From Abyssibacter profundi (GTDB taxonomy: Bacteria > Pseudomonadota > Gammaproteobacteria > Nevskiales > OUC007): a DNA stretch of 64,000 bases. Below the pieces are notes generated by a model that worked only from the letters and a program-made list of their open reading frames with translations, did not search any database and was not told the DNA's origin. Below are positions 16,283 through 25,999 of this stretch, one piece after another; positions within the stretch are counted from its first letter, which is position 1; each line of letters begins with the position of its first letter. Where the stretch lies: the NCBI RefSeq assembly GCF_003151135.1, contig NZ_QEQK01000011.1:1-64000 (forward strand), written 5' to 3'. The position numbers and the translations under genes were made by a program.

Positions 16283-18766
16283 ATGAATATTCCGAATCGC
16301 ATCCGCGCAACAGCCTGCATGGTGGTTGGCCTGATTGGCTGGTCAAGCAATGCAGCGGCAATCGAGTTCGACTTCGATCTGCTTGGCGAGAATTTCTACG
16401 GCGTACTGAACAACACCGTTACTTTCGGCGCTGCCTGGCGCATCGAGGAGCGAGATGACTTTCTGGTCGGCAAGTCAGCACTGAATCCGGACCTGTGCAC
16501 AGCACAGTTTCAGAGCTGTCAGGGCTTGCACCGGACGCAGAATTTTCCGTCGGAACGACTGGCAAACGCGCCTGGCATGGCATCGCTGAACTTCGATGAC
16601 GGCAACCTCAACTACGACAAGGGCGATATCACACAGGCGCCACTGAAGTTGTCTCAGGACGTCAAGATCGAATTTGGCGGCGGACAGTACGGCTTCTTCT
16701 TTCGTGGCATCGGCATATACGACTACGTCAATTACGAGGACTTCGAAGAGACGCGCGCCAACCTGATTACAGCAGAGAATGTCGATCGTGTCGGTATTAC
16801 TGATCAGCCGACCACCGGCAATCGGTACGCCGAGCAAACCTTCGGTCCGGGTGAGCCAACCACCCTGATTCGTGACAAGGCAGAGGCCAAGGAAATCGGG
16901 CTGCGCTATGACCTGCTGGACGCCAATTTCTTTGCTTTCCCGGTCATCGGAGATCGTGAGTACGTGTTTCGCGTGGGCAAGCAGACCGTGAACTGGGGGC
17001 AGAGCACAGTCGCCGTCATCAACAGTGTCAATCAGGCGCAGCCGGTCAACGCCAACAGCCTGTACCGGCTGGGATTCGGCCTGCTTGAGGAGCTGTTCGT
17101 GCCGGTGGGCATGGTTCGCGGCGCGACGAATTTCGGCGACCTCGGGGTCGAGGTGTACTACCAGTATGAATGGGAGCCCATCGAGATTCCGACACCAGGC
17201 AGCTACATGTCATTTGTCGACATCGGGACCGACAATTTGCGAGACACCGTGCATATCTCGTTCGGAGGGTCCGCGGACGACCCGGACAACGTGGGTACGC
17301 TGCTCAACAGTCCATTGGCACAAATCACGCCAACCACGCTCAACATCGACCGCCGCCCGGATGTGGATGCGCGAGACAGCGGCCAGTACGGCATTGCGTT
17401 TAAGTACTTCGCCGAAGGGATCAACAACGGGACTGAGTTTGGTGCCTACTTCATGAACTATCACTCCAAGCTGCCCTACGTGAGCTTCTATGCCACCGAT
17501 GCATCCTGTGCGCGGGCCGAGGGCAACGCGGCTGGTGCCAATGCCACCAACACCACGGAATTTCTGGGTCTCTGTCCCAACCTGCCGGTGGCCTTCGAGC
17601 CAGGGCGCTCGCAATTGCTGACGGACGCTGTTGCCTTGATCGCTCAACGGCCGGGCATTGCTGCCGACTTGGGTGGGGACCTCCTCGGGCTGGTATCGGG
17701 CCTGGTCGGTGATCCCTCGCAACCGCTCTCGGATGCGCTTCCCCTGGATTCATCGGCAGTCCAGGTCGAGTACCCGGAAGACATTCGGATGTTCGGCCTT
17801 GATTTCAACACGACGTTTGGCGAGTACGCGTTCCAGGGCGAAGTGTCGTATCGCCCGAACGTGCCGTTGCAGGTGGCTCTGATCGACTTGGCGTTCGCGG
17901 CCTTCGGGCCGACCCTGACGCGATGCCACGACGAAAGCTTGGGTTGCGCCGGGGCGCAGGCCGGGCTGGGCTTTGATGAGGCGGGGAACTACGTTGTGTA
18001 TGACGGCAATGACCATGTCGATGCCCAAGGCAACAACCCGTACCCGGACACCGTAAACTTGTTGGTCGGTGCCGCGCCCGGTTCTGCGCGGTCTTTCCCC
18101 AACTTCATAACCACGTTTCGAGGTGGAACCGTTGGCGAGAATGCGCCAAACAGCTACATCCAGGGCTGGATCCCCGGCAAGGTGGCGCAATACAACCTCG
18201 GCGCGACGCGTGTGCTGGGTGCATCGGAGAACTGGATCTTTGCAGACCAGGTGATTCTGCTGTACGAGTTGGCCGCCACGCATGTGTTGAACATGCCCGA
18301 CTTCGACCAACTGCAGATCGAAGGCCCGTTAACCGCGACCACGCATGCCAGTGCGGGTGCGAACGGCAGTGGGGCCGACGGATCGCGGCTGGCCTGTGCT
18401 GGCAACCCCAGTTGCAGTGTCGGCCCGGATGGCTTGCGCTTCAATCCCTTTCAGGCGCCGCGCAATGCCTTCGCCGACGCATTCTCGTGGGGATATCGCG
18501 TGGTGGGGCGGCTTCGCTATGAAAGCTTGGTCCCCGGTGTGGCATTGCAACCATTGTTCATCTGGCAGCACGACATCCAAGGCAACGCTCCCGGGCCGGC
18601 CGGCAATTTTGTCCAAGGACGCAAGACTTTCAACCTGCTGCTCGAGGCCACATACCGCCGACGCTACTCAGCGACGATTGCCTACAACGCATTCTTCGGT
18701 GCCGGCGAAAACAACCTGTACCAGGACCGTGACAATCTCGGCTTGTTCCTCAAGTACCAGTTCTGA
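16283..18766 (+). CDS. DUF1302 family outer-membrane beta-barrel protein
   Basis: The 827-residue protein begins with a signal peptide (ACMVVGLIGWSSNAAA) and then has the aromatic-rich alternating strands of an outer-membrane barrel. The DUF1302 marks are EFDFDLLGENFYGVLNNTVT at the start, REYVFRVGKQTVNWGQS in the middle and a terminal YQDRDNLGLFLKYQF ending in Phe, as expected for barrel assembly. It probably forms the outer-membrane channel of the hydrophobe system with the DUF1329 carrier and the MMPL protein. A strong GGGGAGGAG ribosome site precedes the ATG. It is longer than many DUF1302 proteins owing to loops with Cys pairs (for example DLCTAQFQSC), probably extracellular. Confidence 0.9.
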   Translation: MNIPNRIRATACMVVGLIGWSSNAAAIEFDFDLLGENFYGVLNNTVTFGAAWRIEERDDFLVGKSALNPDLCTAQFQSCQGLHRTQNFPSERLANAPGMASLNFDDGNLNYDKGDITQAPLKLSQDVKIEFGGGQYGFFFRGIGIYDYVNYEDFEETRANLITAENVDRVGITDQPTTGNRYAEQTFGPGEPTTLIRDKAEAKEIGLRYDLLDANFFAFPVIGDREYVFRVGKQTVNWGQSTVAVINSVNQAQPVNANSLYRLGFGLLEELFVPVGMVRGATNFGDLGVEVYYQYEWEPIEIPTPGSYMSFVDIGTDNLRDTVHISFGGSADDPDNVGTLLNSPLAQITPTTLNIDRRPDVDARDSGQYGIAFKYFAEGINNGTEFGAYFMNYHSKLPYVSFYATDASCARAEGNAAGANATNTTEFLGLCPNLPVAFEPGRSQLLTDAVALIAQRPGIAADLGGDLLGLVSGLVGDPSQPLSDALPLDSSAVQVEYPEDIRMFGLDFNTTFGEYAFQGEVSYRPNVPLQVALIDLAFAAFGPTLTRCHDESLGCAGAQAGLGFDEAGNYVVYDGNDHVDAQGNNPYPDTVNLLVGAAPGSARSFPNFITTFRGGTVGENAPNSYIQGWIPGKVAQYNLGATRVLGASENWIFADQVILLYELAATHVLNMPDFDQLQIEGPLTATTHASAGANGSGADGSRLACAGNPSCSVGPDGLRFNPFQAPRNAFADAFSWGYRVVGRLRYESLVPGVALQPLFIWQHDIQGNAPGPAGNFVQGRKTFNLLLEATYRRRYSATIAYNAFFGAGENNLYQDRDNLGLFLKYQF

Positions 18767-18797
18767 TCTGTCGGCCATGATTCGAGGAGAATTCACA

Positions 18798-19841
18798 TTG
18801 AAAATAGCCCCACAAACGTCCCTTGGGTGGCTCGCGCTGCAATGTCGAGCCGGTCTGATCGGGGCGGCCGTGATCGGCTCGGCCACCCATGCCAGTGTGC
18901 CGGAGGGAACCGCACCAGCTGAAACCGCAGTCAAGTCCGTCAGCACGTTGTTGACGGATATCGTGAAAACCGGTGACCAGTACGTGGCTGTCGGCTGGCG
19001 CGGCCACATCCTGCGCTCGGACAATGCACGTGACTGGCATCAAGCGAAGGTCCCGGTGAACGTGTTGCTCACCGCGGTGGAATTCGTGGACCCGCTTCGG
19101 GGCTGGGTTGTCGGGCACGATGGGGTCATCCTGCACACGACCGACGGGGGCGAGCAATGGGTCGTCCAGCAATTCAACCCGGGCGCATCAGCACTGCTCG
19201 ACGTGATGTTTTTCGACGCATCCAATGGCATCGCCGTTGGAACCTACGGTGCGATGTTCAGTACCAGCGACGGAGGCGTGACCTGGATCAGGTCCGAGAA
19301 CGCACTGACCGAAGAAGGCTTTCACTTCAACGACCTGACGCGCTTGGGGAATGGAGCCGTTCTGGTGGTTGGAGAATTCGGGACTTTGGCTATTTCCACA
19401 GACGCCGCGGCCACATGGTCTGCCGTGGATTCTCCTTATGACAGCTCCTTGTTTGCAGCGGCCCCGCTGGGTGACCGCGGTGCCGTGATCGGCGGACTGC
19501 GCGGTAATCTCTTCGTCACGCGCGATGTCACAAGCGGGGAGTGGGCGCGCATCGACAATGCCGCCAAGCAGTCCATATTCGGTCTCACCCCGCTGGGCGA
19601 TCAGCGATACGCCGTTGCGGCGCTCAATGGCACGCTACAAGTGCTCGATGGCCGCACACTCAAACAGTTGACGCTGGACAAGGCCAAGGCGGGCATTCCA
19701 CCTGCCGAGCCCTCAGGCCCACCCTATGTATTAGTGCTGTCCGACGATGTAGATCGAGAACTGGGGGCTTTTGTACGAGCCCTTCCGCTCGGGAGTGGGT
19801 TGTTGACAGTTGGTGACGCGGGTGTCCGCTACTGGCGATGA
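18798..19841 (+). CDS. YCF48/BNR-like beta-propeller protein, secreted
   Basis: The protein has repeated photosynthesis-assembly-factor (YCF48)/BNR motifs such as GHDGVILHTTDGGEQWVVQ and GTYGAMFSTSDGGVTWI, giving a beta-propeller, after an N-terminal signal sequence. I favour the TTG at 18798 (347 residues, MKIAPQTS) because GAGGAGA lies seven bases before it; an ATG at 18777 is the alternative. Proteins of this type accompany DUF1302/DUF1329/MMPL genes and probably act in the periplasm as an assembly or binding factor. It follows DUF1302 after 31 bases and precedes the second ferredoxin gene. Confidence 0.82.
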   Translation: MKIAPQTSLGWLALQCRAGLIGAAVIGSATHASVPEGTAPAETAVKSVSTLLTDIVKTGDQYVAVGWRGHILRSDNARDWHQAKVPVNVLLTAVEFVDPLRGWVVGHDGVILHTTDGGEQWVVQQFNPGASALLDVMFFDASNGIAVGTYGAMFSTSDGGVTWIRSENALTEEGFHFNDLTRLGNGAVLVVGEFGTLAISTDAAATWSAVDSPYDSSLFAAAPLGDRGAVIGGLRGNLFVTRDVTSGEWARIDNAAKQSIFGLTPLGDQRYAVAALNGTLQVLDGRTLKQLTLDKAKAGIPPAEPSGPPYVLVLSDDVDRELGAFVRALPLGSGLLTVGDAGVRYWR

Positions 19842-19903
19842 AAATTCGCTGAACCATTCACGCGGTTTGCGAAGCGAGAACTCACGGACCTAGGAGAGAA
19901 CCA

Positions 19904-20224
19904 ATGGGAAAAATCACTTATATCGAGCACGACAACACTGAACACGAGGTGGAACTCGTGGTTGGTTCGACGCTGATGGATACAGCCGTCAACAACGCGG
20001 TGCCCGGCATTGACGGCGACTGCGGTGGGGCATGCGCATGTGGAACCTGCCACCTCATCGTGTCGGACGAGTGGCTTGGCCGACTCGGCGAGCCTGGCAG
20101 CGATGAACTGCAACTACTCGACATGACGCCGGAGCGTTGCAAAACATCTCGCTTGGGGTGCCAGGTTGAAGTGACAGAGGCGATGGACGGCCTGATCGTT
20201 CGACTGCCCGAATTCCAGATGTAG
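19904..20224 (+). CDS. [2Fe-2S] ferredoxin, second copy
   Basis: A 106-residue paralogue of the ferredoxin at 5778-6098 with the same ligands (Cys40, Cys46, Cys49, Cys86), the same length and the same RLPEFQM end. It has an extra Cys in MTPERCKTSR. It is expected to donate electrons to the CYP153 encoded 17 bases downstream, using the reductase at 9308-10540, since no second reductase gene follows. AGGAGAG stands 8 bases before the ATG. Confidence 0.93.
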   Translation: MGKITYIEHDNTEHEVELVVGSTLMDTAVNNAVPGIDGDCGGACACGTCHLIVSDEWLGRLGEPGSDELQLLDMTPERCKTSRLGCQVEVTEAMDGLIVRLPEFQM

Positions 20225-20241
20225 CCAGTGGAGGCACAATC

Positions 20242-21621
20242 ATGAACATCCATACACGCACAATGAATACGGTCGCCCGTGTGGTGCCGATGCACCTGCA
20301 GATCAAGGGTGCACATCTATTCTACAAGGCTAGGACCAAGGTGTTCAATACGCCCGAGTTTCCGGCTTTCGTTGAAGAGCCCGTGCCAGATGTGTCAACG
20401 CTGGCCCTTGAGGACATCGATGTCAGCAATCCGTTCCTGTTCCGGCAGGACAAGTGGCGTTCTTATTTCAAGCGTCTGCGTGATGAAGCGCCCGTTCACT
20501 ACCAGAGGAACAGTCCTTTTGGTCCGTTCTGGTCGGTCACACGCTACGAGGACATCCAGTTCGTGGACAAGCACCACGAACTGTTTTCGGCGGAGCCGTT
20601 CATTGTCCTAGGCGAACCCCCTGACGAGCTGACCATCGAAATGTTCATCGCCATGGACCCGCCCAAGCACGATCAGCAACGTCGCGCTGTACAGGGTGTT
20701 GTGGCACCCAAGAATCTCAAGGAGATGGAGGCGCTGATTCGTGAACGGACTCAGGATGTGCTCGACAACCTCCCGGTCGATGAGCCATTCGATTGGGTCA
20801 ACAATGTTTCCATCGAATTGACCGCACGCATGTTGGCGACCTTGCTCGATTTTCCCTACGAGCAGCGTCGGCAACTGGTGTATTGGTCCGACCTGGCCGG
20901 TGGGGGCGCAGAAATCACTGGGGGAGAAACCGATACCGACCTGCTGTTCGAAGGCATGTCCGACATGGCCAAACAGTTCTCGTTGCTCTGGCGCGACAAG
21001 GAAGCCAGGTTGGCCGCAGGGGAACAGCCAGGCTTTGATCTGATCAGTCTCATGCTGAGCAACGACGACACCAAGGACCTGATCGACCGGCCGATGGAGT
21101 TTCTTGGGAACCTGGCCTTGCTAATCGTGGGCGGCAACGACACCACGCGAAACTCCATGAGTGGCGGTGTGTATGCACTGAACCAGTTTCCGGACGAGTT
21201 TGCGAAGTTGAAGGCCAACCCGGACTTGATACCCAACATGGTGTCCGAAGTGATTCGCTGGCAAACGCCACTGGCTTACATGCGGCGAGTTGCCAAGCAG
21301 GATGTTGAGCTCAATGGCCAGTTGATACGCAAGGGTGACAAGGTGGTGATGTGGTACGCATCGGGCAATCGTGACGAGCGCGCGATCGAGCAGCCAGATG
21401 ACCTGATCATCGACCGCAAAGGCGCACGCAATCACCTGTCTTTCGGCTTCGGCGTGCATCGGTGCATGGGAAACCGCCTTGCCGAACTGCAGTTGAAGAT
21501 TCTGTGGGAGGAACTCTTGCAGCGTTTCGACACGATTGAAGTGACTGCTGAGCCCGAACGCGTGCAATCGAACTTCGTTCGTGGTTACTCGAAAATGATG
21601 GTCAAGTTGGGTTCCAAATAG
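20242..21621 (+). CDS. Cytochrome P450, CYP153 family, second copy
   Basis: A 459-residue paralogue of the first CYP153. It keeps GGNDTTRNSMSGGV, the E-x-x-R helix SEVIRWQTPLAYMRR and the haem loop FGFGVHRCMGNRLAE with Cys408, and ends QSNFVRGYSKMMVKLGSK. The N-terminus is 11 residues shorter than its paralogue. The body is visibly very similar, with differences in the substrate-facing F/G region (DLAGGGAEITGGETDTD against DRLAGTTAATGGEFDDE). The two enzymes may thus differ in substrate or hydroxylate different positions. GGAGG lies 8 bases before the ATG. Confidence 0.92.
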   Translation: MNIHTRTMNTVARVVPMHLQIKGAHLFYKARTKVFNTPEFPAFVEEPVPDVSTLALEDIDVSNPFLFRQDKWRSYFKRLRDEAPVHYQRNSPFGPFWSVTRYEDIQFVDKHHELFSAEPFIVLGEPPDELTIEMFIAMDPPKHDQQRRAVQGVVAPKNLKEMEALIRERTQDVLDNLPVDEPFDWVNNVSIELTARMLATLLDFPYEQRRQLVYWSDLAGGGAEITGGETDTDLLFEGMSDMAKQFSLLWRDKEARLAAGEQPGFDLISLMLSNDDTKDLIDRPMEFLGNLALLIVGGNDTTRNSMSGGVYALNQFPDEFAKLKANPDLIPNMVSEVIRWQTPLAYMRRVAKQDVELNGQLIRKGDKVVMWYASGNRDERAIEQPDDLIIDRKGARNHLSFGFGVHRCMGNRLAELQLKILWEELLQRFDTIEVTAEPERVQSNFVRGYSKMMVKLGSK

Positions 21622-21771
21622 GGGTGTGCCAGCCTGAGGCATCGGGCTGAAATTTGCCGCCAACGGTTATTCGCCAATCGCCTTTGTCATTGCCAGCATG
21701 GGAGCGACTGCCGTCCAGGCTAGGTAGCAACCTCAATTTCGTTGGACCGCGCACGCTGAGAAGGCACACTC

Positions 21772-23436
21772 ATGAGCAATTCGAACCACGACTATGACTA
21801 CGTCATCATCGGGTCTGGCTTTGGCGGCAGCGTGTCGGCCTGCCGGCTGACCGAAAAGGGCTACAAAGTAGCCGTGCTGGAACAGGGGCGGCGCTGGACG
21901 CCCGACAAGCTGCCCAAGACCAACTGGAGGTTCTGGGACTACCTGTGGATGCCGTTCCTGGCGATGAAGGGATTTCTGAGCCTGCGCCTGTTCCGGCACG
22001 TCATGATTCTGCATGGCAATGCGGTCGGCGGCGGTTCGATCACGTATGCCCAGACCCTGTTGGTGCCGCCGGATTCAGTGTGGCGCGATGGCAATTGGGC
22101 CGGGCTGGATGACTGGCAAGGGCAGATGCCCGAGCACTACGCCGAGGCGCAGCGAATGCTGGGGGTGACCGAAAACAAGCGCCCAGCCGCAAGCGACGCC
22201 AAGCTGCTGGACATGGCCAAGGCCGCCGGTGTCGAGGACAGTTTTTACTACACCAATGTCGGCGTATTCTTCGGCGATGATGGTGATGAACCAGGCGCAG
22301 AATATCCCGATCCTTACTTCGGCGGCGACGGCCCGTCCCGCAGATCCTGTATTGGCTGTGGTGCCTGCATGGTGGGGTGTCGGCATGATGCCAAGAACAC
22401 GCTGGACAAGAATTACCTTTATCTGGCCGAGAAGCGCGGGGCCGAGGTGCTTGCTGAGACGAGGGTTGTGGACGTCAAACCGCTGAACGACAAGGCAGAT
22501 GGCAGCGACGGCTACGAGATCACCACGGTCCCGGCGTTTGCCCGCTTTTTCGGCAAGCGCAGTACGATCACATCGCAGAATGTGATATTTAGCGCCTCAT
22601 CGCTGGGCACCCAGGCGTTGCTGTTCGATCTCAAGGATCGAGGCTCGTTGCCCAATATTTCTGATAGCCTCGGCAAGCGTGTGCGTACCAATTCCGAGTC
22701 GATACTCGGCGTACGCTATCCCGGTACCGAGGAAGATCTGTCCAGAGGTATTGCAATCGGTTCGGGTATTTATATTGACGAGCACACCCATATCGAGGCG
22801 GTGCGCTATCCTGCTGGCTCGAACCTGATGAGCGGACTGTTCACCGTGCTGACGGGTGGCCGGGCAGGGCCGACGCGAATCGTGTCTTGGCTGATCGCCA
22901 TGCTCAAACTGATCGTCACGCGGCCGATCGCTGGCATCCGGGCAGTCCTGCCTTACCGGTGGTCGCGCGAGACCGTGATTTTCTTGGTCATGCAGACCAT
23001 TGACGGGCATATCAACATGCGCTGGCAGCGGCCTTGGTATTTCCCATTCACCAAGAAGCTCACCACGCATGGCGATCGGATCCCGACTTTTATACCCGAG
23101 GCAAACTCCTTTACCGAAAACGCCGCCAAGGCTACCGGCGGAGTAGGCCTGTCGACGATTAGCGAGATTGCTTTCAATGTGCCAATGACTGCCCATTGCA
23201 TGGGCGGTTGCGCAATGGCCGAGTCACCAGATCGAGGCGTGATCGACGCGCAGAATCGGGTGTTCAACTACCAGAATTTGTACGTCGTGGACGGGTCGAT
23301 GCTGAGCGCCAATCTAGGCGTTAACCCGTCGCTTACGATTGCCGCACTTGCCGAACGGGCTATGAGCTTTATTCCGGCAAAGGGTGAACATGGCTGCAGT
23401 GATCGGCTTGGGCGTGAACTAGGAGAGGTGGCATAA
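21772..23436 (+). CDS. GMC-type FAD oxidoreductase (cholesterol-oxidase-like) with a Cys4 motif
   Basis: The 554-residue flavoprotein has FAD binding VIIGSGFGGSVSACRLTEKG at the start and the cholesterol-oxidase-like C-terminal order TAHCMGGCAMAESPDRGVID then YVVDGSMLSANLGVNPSLTI. Between them is SCIGCGACMVGCRHDAKNTL, a C-x2-C-x2-C-x3-C pattern (Cys193, 196, 199, 203) like that of [4Fe-4S] ferredoxins. A similar Cys-rich stretch is known in this flavoprotein subgroup; whether it binds a cluster is inference. It probably oxidises a secondary or cyclic alcohol and differs clearly from the AlkJ-like enzyme at 7545. GAGAAGG lies 7 bases before the ATG. Confidence 0.85.
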   Translation: MSNSNHDYDYVIIGSGFGGSVSACRLTEKGYKVAVLEQGRRWTPDKLPKTNWRFWDYLWMPFLAMKGFLSLRLFRHVMILHGNAVGGGSITYAQTLLVPPDSVWRDGNWAGLDDWQGQMPEHYAEAQRMLGVTENKRPAASDAKLLDMAKAAGVEDSFYYTNVGVFFGDDGDEPGAEYPDPYFGGDGPSRRSCIGCGACMVGCRHDAKNTLDKNYLYLAEKRGAEVLAETRVVDVKPLNDKADGSDGYEITTVPAFARFFGKRSTITSQNVIFSASSLGTQALLFDLKDRGSLPNISDSLGKRVRTNSESILGVRYPGTEEDLSRGIAIGSGIYIDEHTHIEAVRYPAGSNLMSGLFTVLTGGRAGPTRIVSWLIAMLKLIVTRPIAGIRAVLPYRWSRETVIFLVMQTIDGHINMRWQRPWYFPFTKKLTTHGDRIPTFIPEANSFTENAAKATGGVGLSTISEIAFNVPMTAHCMGGCAMAESPDRGVIDAQNRVFNYQNLYVVDGSMLSANLGVNPSLTIAALAERAMSFIPAKGEHGCSDRLGRELGEVA

Positions 23437-23745
23437 AGCAGTGCGCTCGCGCCTTGTTTCGCATCCATACGATTGGCTGAACCAAACCGTTAAGCCCGCG
23501 GTGTGCCACAGGTTTGGCGTACTCCAGACAACGCTCTTGCCAGATCGTTGCCTGGCATCCCGCCCGGCTTCGAAATAAAGCACGCGCCGCTTTCGGTCGC
23601 AACCCAAGAGCTGATTGTCACGTCAGCATTTCGACATGCATTGCTGCAATTTGATTGACTCGCTCTCGCTTGGTTTGGATTTTACCTTCTCAGCCAGATA
23701 GAACCGCCGCCAGCGGCGGACGTTGGGCAGCTTGGAAACACAGTG
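23437..23745. other. Intergenic region before the nuclease gene
   Basis: The 309 bases hold no coding frame that resembles a protein. An A/T-rich part (about 23630-23690) may hold a promoter for the nuclease gene, with TTGATT at 23651, but no convincing -10. A small GC hairpin, CCGCC/GGCGG, lies at 23704-23719. Confidence 0.4.
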
Positions 23746-24383
23746 ATGTATCAACTCGCTGGCACCGTAGGCTTGTTCATGCGGTTTCTGGCACCCGCCG
23801 CGTTGGTGTTGGCCGCACTGATGTCTTGGATCGCCAACCGCAAGCGTGCGTCGCTGCTTGAGCGGACTAAGCAACGCGGCGAGTCTGAGCCCCTGCTCAA
23901 CCTGAGCTGGAAGCAATTCGAGAGCCTAGTTGCTGCCCATTTCGAGCAGAAGGATTACCACGTCACCCTCACCGCCGCTGGTGCCGATGGCGGGGTCGAT
24001 GCCGTGGCCAAGAAGGATGGCGAGACTTTTCTACTCCAGTGCAAGCAGTGGCGAGCGACCCAAATTAGTGTCGGCGTCGTCCGAGAACTGTTTGGCGTGA
24101 TGGCCGCCCAAGGCGCGACCGGCGCATACGTCGTCTCAGCAGGCCCATTCACAAGGCCAGCGGTGGAGTTCGCCGAGGGGCGCAATTTCGAAATCGTCGA
24201 CGCGAACGAGATTGTGGGCACCGTAAAACGTCCTACTGCGGCGCCGGCCGTAGTACTGCCGACCTGCCCCAAGTGCAGCGCTGAAATGGTGAAGCGCACC
24301 GCTAAGCGTGGTGCGAATGCGGAAAACCAGTTCTGGGGGGCACAAGGTGCCCAGAATGCCGAGGCACCGCGCCAATTCCTTAG
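23746..24383 (+). pseudogene. Membrane-anchored Mrr-type restriction endonuclease, frameshifted in the zinc ribbon
   Basis: The reading frame begins with a hydrophobic helix (FLAPAALVLAALMSWIA) and then has the Mrr_cat nuclease core: AADGGVDAV with the catalytic Asp and FLLQCKQW with the Q-x-K motif (residues ~80-110). A C-terminal topoisomerase-type zinc ribbon follows, starting CPKCSAEMVKRTAKRG. After NQFWG the frame is lost at a run of six G (24335-24340). One extra base would continue as TRCPECRGTAPIP and stop at 24381-24383, restoring the last Cys pair. As it stands the frame runs on to 24678, across the tRNA-Phe gene. Either a real mutation or a sequencing error is possible. The nuclease core itself is intact. 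Confidence 0.7.
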
Positions 24384-24498
24384 GCGAATTCGCTCAATTC
24401 AGGCATATCTTTGCTCATCTGCCTATTCAGGTATAACCCTTCCTGAGCGCAAAGTTATGTGCCAATCCACATCAGGGGCAGGGGGCTGGCTAAAAAGA

Positions 24499-24574
24499 TG
24501 GTGGCCAAGGGCGGAATCGAACCACCGACACGAGGATTTTCAATCCACTGCTCTACCAACTGAGCTACTTGGCC
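24499..24574 (-). tRNA. tRNA-Phe (GAA)
   Basis: The minus strand folds as a full cloverleaf: acceptor GGCCAAG/CTTGGCC, D-arm with AGCTCAGTTGGTAGAGC, anticodon stem-loop GGATTGAAAATCC with GAA, T-arm GGTTCGATTCC, and an encoded CCA. It follows yggX on the same strand, an arrangement common in gammaproteobacteria. Its 3' end faces the accessory block at lower coordinates, the side where integrative elements enter. Confidence 0.97.
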
Positions 24575-24673
24575 ATCAGGCTGACGCGAGTTCGAGCGGG
24601 CCGGTTGGTGATCCGCAGTTCGAACGGGGCTGCGGTCGACAAAAGGCTGGGTCGAGCGTCGCAGCGGTGGCGT

Positions 24674-24702
24674 ATTAAAGCGGTAAGCGCCTCAAAAATC
24701 AA
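24674..24702 (-). promoter_or_regulatory. Promoter of tRNA-Phe
   Basis: On the minus strand TTGATT (24702-24697), a 17-base spacer and TTTAAT (24679-24674) form a good sigma-70 promoter, giving a leader of about 90 bases before the tRNA. The -35 box overlaps the yggX stop codon. Confidence 0.55.
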
Positions 24703-24970
24703 CCGTCTTCTGCCGGGGGTGTGTAGCCGGTTTCGGCCAGTTCGCCCCCGAAGAAGAACTTTTCCATTTCCTGCATCAGAAAGTCGCGTGCCTTGGGGTC
24801 GGCCAATGGCAGCCGGTATTCGTTGATGAGCATGGTCTGGTGTGACAGCCACTGCGCCCAGGCATCGCGGGAGATCTGGTCGTAAATCCGTTGCCCGATC
24901 TCGCCAGGCAGTGGGGGGCGGTCCAGGGCGGGCAGCTCGGCATCGAGTTTTGCGCAATGCACGGTACGGG

Positions 24971-24974
<4 letters not shown>
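24699..24974 (-). CDS. yggX: Probable Fe(II)-trafficking protein YggX
   Basis: The 91-residue protein is full length for YggX and shows [20 protein letters not shown] with the single conserved Cys7, then the helical [17 protein letters not shown] and [15 protein letters not shown]. YggX protects iron-sulfur clusters and labile iron from oxidation. Its start overlaps the mutY stop by ATGA (24971-24974), the classic mutY-yggX pairing, which makes sense as MutY carries a [4Fe-4S] cluster. Confidence 0.96.

Positions 24975-25970
<996 letters not shown>

Positions 25971-25999
<29 letters not shown>

Noticed and set aside
24384-24678. C-terminal extension of the Mrr-type nuclease through the tRNA-Phe gene
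   Set aside because: The protein family match stops at the G6 run, and the rest is antisense to a functional tRNA.
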